Below, piece after piece: positions 27,901-40,100 of a DNA stretch of 64,000 bases (position 1 is the stretch's first letter; every line of letters begins with the position of its first letter). The DNA comes from Typha latifolia (taxonomy: Eukaryota; Streptophyta; Magnoliopsida; Poales; Typhaceae). The stretch covers positions 10,656,479-10,720,478 of the forward strand of contig CM034109.1 in assembly GCA_019914945.1 (NCBI GenBank), read 5' to 3'. The notes under the pieces were generated by a model that worked only from the letters and a program-made list of their open reading frames with translations, searched no databases and was not told where the DNA came from. Made by a program: the position numbers and the translations under genes.

Positions 27901-30900
27901 GCCGATATTTGACAGAACATTGCCTCTAAACTCTGAAAGGATGCTAAACGTGCAAATGTAAACATTTTGACCGCAGATATATATGAACTAGCAAAATGGT
28001 AAATGTGATGATTGTACTGATTTTGCCTATAAGAAAGGAGTGTATGTAGATATAACTTGTAAAAATATACCTTCACAGCCTTTGTCAAACTTTGCCATGA
28101 AAGCTTGAGTACAATCTTGCGCAGCAATAGCAAACCCTTCTCCACTTTCCAGAGCCTTGTCAAAAGCTTGCTTAAAAGCATCTAGAGTTTTTGTTCGTAA
28201 ATGCCCCAACATTGATTGATAAGCAGGATTGACAAGCTAGGAGCACCGAAAATGTGTCAAAAAAGACTTAACTGACAACAAACATCAATAATTTATCTGA
28301 GCTTATAACGACCGGAAATATATGCAAACAATGTTAAAGAAATAGAAAAGTAAACTGTCAATTTGAAAAGAAATAGAAAAGTAAACTACCAAGTACCAAT
28401 TATTAAAATAACTTGTCTAAAATCATTTTCTCAATCTTTCTACTCAAGTCCTTTTTAGCTAAACCTTCCCCTTTGTGCTTGCATCACACCTGACCTAATC
28501 TTTCTTTCCAGTTTTGCATTTTGAGACCTCCGTTGAAGAACACCTGTCTCCAAAATGTTTCTCGTATCTTAAGTCTTAGCTGGTGCTACTAGAAAAATTC
28601 GCATAAATATGATCTATTTATCTATTTTCTACAGTAACACTGTCATCCATCTCATCATTACACGAAGACGTAGATTCTTACCTGTCCAAATTACTTTGAA
28701 CCATAAAGCATCAATCACAGAACCAGCACATGGTAGTCTCATTTATGAAAGGTAAGCAAAAAGCATTTCTCCGGTTCAAGATAGCTCAATGTTCCAATTA
28801 TTAGTATAAGAAACAACACTAGTCAGCATGGATGACAAAACACTCACAACGTAAGCACCAAACGCTCACAGTACTACCTGAAGAAGACTGGACTCCAGCT
28901 GTTGTCTTTTAGCAGTTCTCACACCTTCATCAAAATAAAATGCTTCCATGTCATACCTGCAAACATGAGGAGTTAATACTCTCACAACCTAGGAGAGCAC
29001 ATGAGATAATATGCTCCATCATGATCACAAGAATCTAAACCAATGCTAGTAATAATTAAAAGACCTGTGTAATGTGGGTATGTCCCTTGAATTTCAAGTT
29101 CTTTATGGTGCAAAGGCAAATCACTGATAAAAACAATCACAAACATACTCAAGCAAGGGACACAAGTGGAAAGCATCAATAGGCCAAGCCAACAAGATTA
29201 GAATGAAGTGACAAACCCTCAAAGATGCAACAAGTACAAGACAACTCTTTCTGATTCAAAAGGACATAAGTTTCAAAACAAGTAACATATTCTAAAACTT
29301 AGGAGTCTTCTTAAGCGATGACACAGTTGCTGAACCCTAGACAGTTCATATGGACTAAGCTACAAAAGTTCAATATTTTGAGGCAGAATTTAGATCATTT
29401 CAGTTCATATCCTTTCAAATAACCTGCTTATATGTCCTTTCCTAATCTTATACATAATTGTCACCAAATTTCTCCATATAACCTCCTCTCTAGTAAGTGG
29501 TAATCTACACTCTGACACGATCCATGGGCGCCACATCCTCTGGTGGTACAACTATAAGCTACCTTTCATCAGCTCAGTTCATAATTTGACATTTGCTTCT
29601 TTTAAGTAATCGAAAAAATTGAGTATATCACCGAAAGATGAATGAGGAAAAATAAGGATTTTGAGGAGGAGCTACTATTAAAGTATACGTTTTCTCAAAT
29701 GATGACGAGAGAGAGAATGAGACAAAGCCGAATGGAGAGTAGACTTAGACATTTGACTTTGGGATTGTTGAAACAAAAGTCAAAGAGGTTAAAGCTCACA
29801 TGATTATACAAAGAATCTGCAAGGATAGTATATATGTGATACATCAGGGAGAAGAGGGGATTTATTATGATATAGAACTTCAAAGAATGTTAGTTTTTTC
29901 CCGATGCCGTAAGTAGACAAAATTAATATTTGAGAAGAAAAACATCAGTTGTTATACTTTAAAAATTGGTAATATTGAATATAATACCATTTTTGAATCC
30001 TTAAAGTGTAAAAGTAATGTAAAAAATTGCTTACACCAATGTGCATGATGACAGACCAAAAGTTAAAGGCCTAAATACTAAAAATATCATATCAAAAAGT
30101 ACAAGCCATAATTGTGCATGATTACAAAAGGCACTCACTCAGATAAGCATTTATCCAAAATGGAGCTAAGCTTCCTCCCAAATCCCGGTACAGCATCATG
30201 TTGAACAGCCTCTTCAAGTTGCTGCCAATCCTATGATGTAGAACAAGTTGCACATAAAATCATATCGGTTTCAAGCATGATCATGAATAGATATATAGTA
30301 CAGTATTGAAGATTAGTCACCTCATCAGCAGTTACATGAGCAAGTTTTTCATTAGCAATTTCTTCACAGCGCACAGTTGCTACCATAATCTACAAGTAAT
30401 GAAACAAAACCACAAAAAAAAAAAAGATATGATGACAAATCAGCTGATAATACAAGTATCTAGTTAGCATCCATCTGAAAAGGTGTTTGATCTCACCTTA
30501 TGCGCAGGCAGGTCAAGGTCCTTGTTATCTTTAATAACCCTCCAGATTTGTTGAGCACTAAATGAAAATCCTGAAGCAGGAACAACTCCCCGCCGATCTC
30601 CAGCAAGTCCACCCGGAGAAATAGAATGATAAAACCTTTGCCTTAAACTTGCAACCTTGAGGAAGTGTAACATGGAACTAATTATTTTACATCATAGTAC
30701 TGACAAGTCTAACACTAGTTAAGAGCTAGTGTTATCAGAAATATTGCAATATTTGACATCTTCTCAGTACTACAAAGTAGAAGTAATAGGATATTGGTGG
30801 CCTCAAAAATGTAAACACAGAAATTTAAATGACTCCATCTGCATATTGTGATCTCATAGCATAGCATCCAAGAGGTCAAGAAAACACAAGAGCATAATCA

Positions 30901-32728
30901 TGGCTCTAAATGACTTCTAACTCTACCCACCTGTTCTTTGAATAGCTCTTCTTTCTCTTCATAACTTGAGAGAGCCACAACCTCAACCTGGGCACAAATA
31001 TGAAAAAGAAAAAGAGTTAAAAATATACAATTTCAAGAGGAGACATAAAACTAAAACTATTCCATGTTAAGATATTTACATTAAAAAAATCACTAAGTGG
31101 AGTGTCCTTGTGAGCTTGCGGTTTAGAAACAGCATCCCATATCTGCAAAAACATAAGAAAAGTCAGGTATGAAGAAGGGGAAAGGATACAATTGCAGAAA
31201 AAGAAAATACATGCCTTCTGAATATCTTCTCTAAGAACAGGTTCCAAATTTTCCAGAGGTGTCTGTAAAAAAGAATATCATAGTGGTCACAAACTCACAA
31301 TAGAGTATTAGGGCAAAGGGTGTTAAGATTATTTAAGAAAACTACTTAACAGTATGACAGAGAAAGAAGTACCTTTGTCTTATCACGTATGACAAATAAT
31401 AGTGTTGTTTTGCGAGGACAAAACAAGCGCATCATGACCTACTTACCAAGAAGGAAGGTAACCATTAAGTGAAACCAGAAAAAAGAAATATCAAGGTACC
31501 CAAACTCTATAGCTATGGAGGCAGCTTCACCACAAAACTAACCTGAAATACTGTCTTCAGAAGAGGCTTGTTAGCAGCCTGTTCTCGGCCAATATCGTGG
31601 CACCACCTACATGAAGAAGTCATATTGCACAATAAGAAAAGTGAAATAGCCACAATTTCTAAAATTTACATGCAATATTGGTAGAAGAACTCTTCCCTAA
31701 CAGCCTACTTACATATTTATCAGCACTATGTCTGAAACTGCCAAAGCAAAAAGAGCACTCTGTTTCTCAAAGGCCGTATCATCCTGAAGACAATATGATG
31801 ACACATTGTAGTTAAAAATAATATTTAAGCAAAAAAGATACTTGCAGTAACTTGACAGAAAGTTCACTATGGTCTCAGAGAGTTGAGGATAATATAAGGT
31901 CTTCACAATGTTTAAGAACAATAAGCTGAAAAAAATATTGGCTTCATTTGCATCGCCCAACATTCAGCTCATCGGATAATGAATAATAAGCAGCAGATAT
32001 GAGAAAAGGAAAGGGCACATAATATCACGAAGATATGAAAATGATGCCCAAAGTAAAAGTTCAAGATAACTTTCAAAGATTATATCAGTACCTCCCCTCG
32101 CTCTCTCCCATCAGTACCCTCCAAATCCATTACAAGTGTACATGGTTCAATGTCAGCAGCCTTGGCCAACCAGATGCCTTTAGTAGTTTGCGACCTGAAA
32201 GAAAATCAGCTCGCTAACTTGAAAGCTCAATATTAAAAAAGTGATTCAGAGTCCGCAAAACAACTCGCCTTCCTCTAAAAGCATCCATTTCTGTAAAGTT
32301 CGTTCGGAATAGATGATTTAGAAGAGTGCTCTTTCCTGAAAAGTGAAAGAAAATATTTTTTACAAGGACTTGTAGTATAGCTTAGTCGGTATAATTGTTA
32401 GGTACGCTAGATGTTATAAGCTGTTAAAGGCCCGACATTTTATTTCAGAAATGCCAGTAAAAGCAACTCGAGAATAACTAGTAGCAACAACGACAGTAAA
32501 TTACAGGTAAAGGATATTGCATCTTAGAAACAAGAAATAATAATAGAAAGAAGGCGAAAAATCCACAGCTAGTGATATACCACTACTCTGAGGTCCCATT
32601 ATAGAGACAACTGCATAAGAAAGCCCACATTCAGCTAACTTCACAGCCTTCATTAAGTTCTCCATTCCAGAAATATTGAACACGCCATCCCCGTCAATGA
32701 GCTGAGTGGAGCAACAACTTTCGTCCAT
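24950..32728 (-). CDS. RHD3: ROOT HAIR DEFECTIVE 3-type dynamin-like GTPase (SEY1/atlastin family)
   Basis: ER-membrane GTPase that fuses ER tubules at three-way junctions. Coding exons: 32581-32728, 32269-32335, 32092-32194, 31713-31783, 31543-31606, 31373-31438, 31215-31262, 31080-31142, 30931-30987, 30497-30655, 30321-30389, 30139-30230, 28878-28956, 28071-28236, 27357-27481, 26906-27168, 26733-26829, 26485-26646, 25943-26047, 25464-25558, 25285-25381, 24950-25180: 22 exons, 808 residues. P-loop GPQSSGKS is at residues 45-52, switch II region [12 protein letters not shown] follows, and RDKTKTP is the G4-like RD motif. A helical stalk is followed by two close hydrophobic spans ([15 protein letters not shown] and [17 protein letters not shown]) that form the membrane hairpin, then a Ser-rich tail. 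Three introns begin with GC instead of GT (donors at 32268, 31214 and 25942). The ATG lies two bases into an exon, so a 5' leader intron reaches to about 33592. Confidence 0.96.
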
Positions 32729-33685
32729 TTCTGAAGGAACCAAATATCAAAATCACTTAGAAGAAGTAAAGTTTACTTATGGGTGGACGATTTCTACTTA
32801 AAGGATATTGCATTGATATACAGAGACATTGGAAAATAAACTGTTTGGGTTCATCATTACTGATAGAGGTGAAAATGCATTTACAGTGCCCAGAATAGAT
32901 TTTGTTATTTTCTGTCAAAAAACACAGTTAATGAACAAATAAATAATTTTATTTCATTGGTGTATAAATAAGCGATATCATAACAGGCATCTAACGAATT
33001 ATTTGAGAGAAATAAGTACAATTTGAACAAAACGATTGGAACTTGATACATGGTCAGTTTTTAAAAACCCACCAGTAGTACACGTCTCGAATCTTTCATG
33101 AAGAAGATGCGCAACATTCAAGTTTTTAGATAATTAAAAATATCGGCAAATTAATTATGTCAGCATCTAAAATGCGTTATTTTTCTGGACTCTTAAAACA
33201 AACCTTACACCACTTTACTCAACGAAGATCATCAGTAAGCCCAGTCAGCTAACAGCCTAGCAAACATATGTCTCCCCAATCCTCTCGTCCTAGCAACTTA
33301 TCGATCAGTGTGCTTATCGAAATCACTCCGATCGACATAGAAAACTCACTTAAAATGGAGACGTTACCATCCAGAATCGCATTGGCTTTATACATCAACG
33401 AACCCCCAATCCTAGATATCCAACTAGTAATCTACTCCTCCAAATAAACTACGGATGCAAGAGAGAATAGAAAGAATCGTAACCCGAACGAGCACATGCA
33501 TCGAGAGTACGAAAGCGATCCAAGAGGATAGCTAGATAAGAAAAATAGATCGAAATAATATTTAAAAAAAACAACCCAACGAAGGCGTACCGGCGAGAGG
33601 AGTTCGGGATTCGTACAGCCGGAGGTCGTCCTCGGGAAACGTGGAGAAAGAGGAGACCGAGAGGGGCCGATCTAGCATCCGCCAT
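32729..33685 (-). promoter_or_regulatory. 5' leader exon and leader intron of the RHD3-type gene, with an upstream ATG
   Basis: The acceptor TTCAG at 32731-32735 lies just before the start codon. A matching donor (CCG then GTACGCC) sits near 33592. The putative leader exon contains an ATG at 33685 in a different frame (MADARSAPLGLL...). If transcription starts upstream of it, the spliced reading frame crosses the true start and stops shortly after, making an overlapping upstream reading frame. The leader is inferred; the transcription start is not visible. Confidence 0.45.
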
Positions 33686-35106
33686 AGCCCCCACTTTTAA
33701 ACCCAAAAGTATAAACCAAATCAACCTCGCTGTAAAAAAAAAAAAACCATTAAAAAACCAAGTCATCTCACACCTTTTACTATTTCCAATTTGACCCCTA
33801 AAACAATAAACAAGACGTAAATTGAAATAAAATTAGTTTTAGGGCGTGAAATATAAAATCCTTAAAAAAAATTAATAATACAAAATAGCGGTGAGAGGAA
33901 GAAAGTTGTAAAACAAAATAGAAAACCATTTAATTTTCTTTTTCTACTGGTGGAGGAGATGGGACCCAAACCCCACTCCACACCGACTAATACCAGGGCC
34001 CACTTCTTTTACTACCCTTTTATTATTATGACGTGAATGCTAAGCATTCGTATGAACAAGCCATATGCACAAAAAGAAAAGCCATAATTTTATTTTTCTA
34101 AAATAATTAAACCACAATTAATTGGATACTGTCTGATCGATAAAAGGACTCAAGATGACTAGTAGCATATGTTGCAAAATTAAGAGATATGGTTTTCTAT
34201 AAACAAACTTATGTTTAGCTCGCTAAATGAGCACTTAAAAGTCTAGATAAAAGCTGGAAATATAAACTAGCGAATATAAATAAGATTTAGCCCGTTCGCT
34301 TTCCACTCAGTAGTATACTTCAATTAATTTTTTTGTACGTGTGTATTTTATATAAGCTAAAGAGATATAGCTTGAGTTAAATTAAGACACTGACTTCTAT
34401 TATGGCTGATGAGATTTTAATCATCGAATTACAGCTGCGATCTTATGATAACCTTATGCTAAATAGAGTAAAGATAGGGTGTAAATTATTCGATTCTCCT
34501 AAAAGTAATGTATAATTTTATAATACTAAAAGAAAAGGGGGCTTATCTCGTTTAAATCCATTAGATCTTTAACTAGATTTTAACTAAATTATAAATAAAA
34601 CTCTTTTTTATTATTGTTTATAAATACAGTAATATATTTATTTGTTAAAACATGCCGAGCAACATTCCCAGTCCATTTTAATTCAGCAAGTAAGTGGTGG
34701 AATAGAATAAAAAGGAGAATATTTCGTTTATTTAAAATAATATTTTTATATTTCCTAAATCATTACAAAGGAAGTATTTTATTTGTAAGGCCTTATTTTG
34801 TTTTGTTTTTATCTTATAAATTAATGATAAGGATAAGAAATAAAAAAATTGGAACGTTCAAACGGCTGTTCGATTATTGCTTACAAGGATCGCAGATCGC
34901 AATAGGTGGGAGAAGGAACCAGGCTTCGGCCCAATATAGCACGAAGCGATCGGCCCGTGGTCGGAGATGGCCCGAAAGGATCGGGCGAAGTCCGATCAGT
35001 AACAGTAATTAGTTCCCCGAGTTTGAATAGAGTCCTTCAATGTCGCCGGTATAGACCCAAACCCTAGCTTCACCGGAAATCTACTCCTCCGACCACTACT
35101 CCACCC
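33686..35106. other. Divergent intergenic region between the RHD3-type and SWC4 genes
   Basis: About 1.4 kb, AT-rich in the middle and GC-richer near 34880-35000. An open frame of 132 codons at 34614-35012 (plus) has no family resemblance. No repeat or RNA gene recognised. Confidence 0.5.
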
Positions 35107-38100
35107 ATGGACGCGAAGGACATCCTTGGCCTTCCCAAGAGCTCATTACCTGCGATCCAAGAGAAGAAGCCTCGACAGCCCAAGGAATCCCAGAGGAAGC
35201 CCGATGGAATCTCTCGCGAGGCACTTCTCATCTCCTCTCACTTCACGATCCGTGTTTCTCTCCTTCTCCTTTCTTCTGTCGATCTCCTAATCTCTGTTTC
35301 GATGCAATGGAAGCTAGGTTTACGCTCTCACGAGAGACAGGGCGCCTCTCATACCGTCGATCGAGGTCTCACAGTTGAAGCCGCGACCTAGTTCGGAGAA
35401 AGAGAAGGTTAGTCCTGTTTGTTTTGTTAGTTAGGGTTTCGTAGCTCTCTCTGGAAGTTCGTCTTCCCTTTTGTGGTTGGCAAGATGTATTAACGTAGTA
35501 GTCAGTTCAAATTACACTGTTTCTTCACTAATGTCTAAATTAAACTCACGAAAAGACCCACGCTGGCGAATTTAGATATTGAAGATAGTATAACTTGACA
35601 TTTGGTGATATTTGCGGACTGGATTGCAGAAGAAATTGGTTGTTTCTCGAGTCAGATAAATTAAATTGCAGAAAATAAATATTGAACGGCACCTTCCATC
35701 CTTGCATGCTATATGTATTGGACGTTTACCCAATTAGCTTTATATTGATCTTGACCACTAGGTTGCTTAAGTAGTATCATGGGATTTTTCATCATTGATT
35801 TCATCCACTGAGGTGGATGCCTAGCAGGAACACATTAATTAACTCCATGAATATCAGTAATCCAAATTGCAAATAATATCAGAAAATAACCTTATTTTAT
35901 AGCATGCATGACAAATTCATTTTTGTTCACCAGCCTTTTGTATTTTGTTACTGCTGCATTACTCTAACTTGGAAACACATGAGCAGATCTCGTGGCAGTG
36001 GCTTCCTTTTACATCCTCTGCGCGGACTGATAACCTGCAACTATATCATTGGGTTCGTCTCCTGCCTTTAAATTAGAATCACTGGATTTGATTGGTGCAA
36101 CCTGAATCAAGGTGCATGATAAAATATCTTTTACCATTTAAAATACCATTTTCTTTAGGTCCGAGTTGTAAATGGGGTTCCACCAACTGGTGACTATGCA
36201 TTTGCTAAATACAACAAGGTAAGATGTCTTGAAATACACTGAAAATCGAAAGGACTAATGACCATAATTTAACTCTTACATTAAGATGCTCCATTATGTT
36301 TCCTTAAATTGAGGAGTTATATGGTCTTTTTTCCCCCCGCAGTCGGTGGACATTCTCAAATATTCAGATGAGGAATATGAGAAGCATTTGACTGATCCTG
36401 TAGGTACTAGGAATTCTTTATTTTGAAATTTATTATTTGATTGATTCTTTAGGTAATAGGTATATTATTTTGAGACATCATGGTGTTACTTCCATTGATA
36501 ACATGTATTATGTGCTCAGCTGTTTACTTCTTTGTCTTAAGTTCTGTCCAGGTTATCTGTTTTAAAATTATTATCATATAACTGATATTGAACTTGAGAT
36601 AAAAATATTGGTCATTTTGTTCATGACTTGTCCCCTGTAAAAGAATTCTTAATATTCTCAACACCATTCTAGTGCAAAAATGTTTCTTATTTACTCATAG
36701 AGATATAGTATTATGTCTATATGCCTGTCTCGTATGTGAAGTTTGTCATTGTTGTACATCTACTTATGCTTGTGGTCTTCCTGTTTGTTTGGTTATTCTT
36801 TGACTATGCATTTTGCGAGAAAAAAATAAAATTAAAACCTGGGGCTCATAATTTATCATGTTTATTTACCAATTTTTGCTGTAACCACTAATGTCTCAGA
36901 TATTTATGTATTTCCACCTCATTTCTTAGATGTGGACAAAGGAAGAAACAGATCAGTTATTTGACCTCTGTGAACGATTTGATCTCCGTTTCATAATCAT
37001 AGCAGATAGGTTCCCTACCTCTCGGAGTGTGGAAGAACTAAAGAGCCGCTATTATGCTGGTATTTTCTATCTTACATTTTAAATTAAAAAGGTTTGTTAA
37101 ACATTGTAAAGATGTTGATTGTAGTAAATTTCACTTGTTTGGTGACATTTATCATATTTTTTTGTTAATATTGTTATATTGTGTCAAAAGGGATTGTTAT
37201 ATATTTGTCTACATGCAGTGACCCGGTCACTTATAATTGCTAGAGCACCATCTCCTGGTGATGTGTCTGGACATCCTCTTGTTAAGGTATATTTACATTC
37301 TAGGTTAAAGTTGTTATGGCTATTTCTATTTTGTAAGTTCTTTGTTTTGCTGAGTTATTTGAGTTCTCTTGTACTAATGTCCTGTGACAGGAACCATACA
37401 ATTTAACTCACGAGACTGAGCGTAAACGTGCATTGTCTACAGTTCTTTCTCAAACAAGACAACAAGAACGTAAAGATGCTGAGGTTAAATCTTCTTCTTG
37501 TTCTGCAGATTAAAATCCATATCCAAAATTATTATGATTTCATGTTAATTCTTCTTCTTTTTGCCCAAGAAATGATAATTTATTTGTCTTATAGATCCTT
37601 GTTGAAGCGAAACGAATTATGGAATCACGTATGGCTAGCAAAGTGAGTAATCAGCCTAGCCTACACTTTATTTGATTAGTCACTTGGTCGACATGCTTTC
37701 TTAATTTTATTAATCTCCTTTGACTCTGTTTTCTCCTACTAATGGCAATGTAGCAGCTTAATTTTTCATCCTAATGTTAGGCTCTCCTCTTTTCAACCAG
37801 TTCTTTTCTCTTCAGATTATAATATTTGGATGATGAAACTACTTCTGCAGGTTGCTGAAGAAGTTGAAGTGCCTGTTAGCTCAGTTGGTAATGAATGTAT
37901 TGAAAAGGCTACTGTGCCTGCTGAATCTGTTTCTCCTTCGGGTAACGTTCATCCATCGTCTTCAACTGCTGCACCTCCAGCACCGAGAACTGACAGTGCC
38001 TCAACTCCAACTTCATTGCGTATGGTAAGTTTGCTATTTCCTTTTATTCTTCTGTCCCCTCTTTGACAGTGGTGTTCTGGTTTTACTGGACATACTTGTT

Positions 38101-40100
38101 TCTCAATGCATGGACCTCATAAATGTGATATAAGGTTCTTCCTGAAATTTGTAGATTTTTTGTACATGATTGTGTATTGAGATGCTTAGAATAATCTGCT
38201 CCTTGGATGCTGTTCATTATATGACCATAATCTAGAAGAAGACTTGTCTAGCCTGATTCCTATGAGTTCGGCAAAGGACTAAGGCAAACTGCAAAACCTG
38301 AATCATACCACTTTAAAGTTTTAATAGCATCATCATTATCTTTGTTAGTAAGAGGATAAGGTCTAGATTGTCATGAAATTGGAGGTCAAATGTTTAATTG
38401 TTTTTGGTTGAAGAAAGAACATATATTCGGTCACTAGGTCTGCCCTTATTTTCCTGATACTCGCTGGCTATTTCTGACCAGCATATGGTAATATTGTATT
38501 CTTGATTATATTTTCTATTCAACTCATTATGTCTTTCATATAATTCATTTATATGCATGTCTCCTGTTTTGATACTATTGTTGCTTTTCAGCTTCGTGTA
38601 TACTTGCGAACCCATGCGCTTGACCAAATGGTGCAAGCAGCAAGCTCAACTGCTGGCCTGAGGACAATCAAAAGGGTTGATCAGACTTTACAAGATCTCG
38701 GGGTCTGTTCCAACTCTTAAACAATCCTGTCTAGTTAGTATTTTTCTCTTTCTGATCTATGGGTTCTTTATTGTTTATTATACGTTTGTGGTAACCTCTA
38801 GTCACAATAATCATTTCTAGTTAAACTTTTTCTCCAATAACTTCTCCCTTTCCATAGAAAAATGCGTAACTGTACTCACAGTAAGGTTATGCTAGATAAA
38901 TGAAATTTCTTCCCCTTGTTTCTGATGAGTGTCTATGCTGTTTCTTCTAGGTTCATGTGAAACCCAAGGTTCCAACCAAGTCAGTTTGTGCAGAACATCT
39001 TGAATTGCGGAAAGAAATACTCACACTTCTCAACCTACAAAAACAGGTTTCTTGTGAAAGAATATATTCAGTATTTCTGACATGCTCAGCAATCAAGAAG
39101 TATATGTTGTTTGGCACACTGTTACAATGCAATGTATTACTCTGATTATTTAAAACATTAAACTGGTCTTCGTCTGGCAGAGAAGGCAAATATTAATATC
39201 ACATGAATCCTTGTGCCCTTAGGAGAAGCATTTTAGTTAATGGGCAAATTATCTTCTTCTTTTTTTGCTTCACATATTCTCATCGCATTTTACTTCCGTG
39301 TTTTCTTTAATAGCTTCAAAATAAAGAGGCAGAGGCATCGGCAAATCGAGAAAATTCATATACTGAAGCACCAAGTACTCCTAAGGTAATTCTTTTTTTT
39401 TAATAGAATTTTATCACTTTTTTATTCATGCCAGGAATAAATAGCTGTTATCCATTTATTGATTATTGTTAAGTACGTAGTACCAAGTGGTCAGTTTGGA
39501 TCATTAGGCCTATTGAGTTATCTGGTTTACTTTTGGGTTTCTAGTCAAGTTGGACACCTTGTTTTGGGGCATTTTGTTTCACACAGAAAGTCATATTATA
39601 GTTGACTGCCATGCAATAACCCCTAATTTTCTCCAGCAGGATGTTTGAGCGTTAGGCAGTTTTCCTTTTCTCTTGTTTATGGATCTGACGTGTTCATATG
39701 ATTATTGGCAGCGTTCTTATCGAGGGGAGGTTGATCGGCCATTTGTCCCTGATTCCGCTGCTGTTGGAGGTAATCTTTTTTTAAATGTTCTTCTAATCTA
39801 GCAGCTTCATAGGTTCTTTAGTTTGAAATAATTTCTTTTTGTGCTTTGGATGGGTTTTCAGGTGAAAGGGCGGGTAAACGGGACCAGAAACGCAAGGTCT
39901 GATGCATTTTCTTCTTCACCCTTTTCTCCTTAGTAGTTGTCTCCCCTTGTCTCTCCTTTATATCATCTGGTCTGTTAGTGATATAATACCTGATCGTAAT
40001 AAATATTGTGGCTTTTAAGGCTTCTGGAAGATTTGTAGATACGCCACCATCACCGCCCCAGTCCAAGAGGCCTCGGAAGTTGAAGACGTCTGATGGATAA
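35107..40100 (+). CDS. SWC4: SWR1-complex subunit 4 / DMAP1 homologue
   Basis: Nuclear subunit shared by the SWR1 (H2A.Z deposition) and NuA4 acetyltransferase complexes. Sixteen exons: 35107-35220, 35318-35407, 35987-36052, 36159-36218, 36343-36399, 36930-37059, 37219-37286, 37391-37483, 37595-37642, 37851-38024, 38592-38702, 38951-39046, 39314-39385, 39712-39769, 39862-39896, 40020-40100, giving 450 residues. It starts [20 protein letters not shown]. The SANT/Myb-like domain is [20 protein letters not shown] at residues 131-150, extending to about 172. A DMAP1 C-terminal region follows ([20 protein letters not shown], then [18 protein letters not shown]). The tail is basic ([11 protein letters not shown]). 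Intron 1 starts with GC (GAG|GCACTT at 35221); phase and family continuity (GISRE then VYALT) require it. Donors of exons 11 and 15 are GTCTG, weak but consistent. Confidence 0.95.

Noticed and set aside
32365..32460. tRNA-like A-box motif (TAGCTTAGTCGG) in an RHD3 intron
   Set aside because: No B box or cloverleaf follows, so neither a tRNA gene nor a SINE can be supported.
34614..35012. 132-codon plus-strand frame before SWC4
   Set aside because: AT-rich first half, no conserved motif, and no splice or start context linking it to SWC4.
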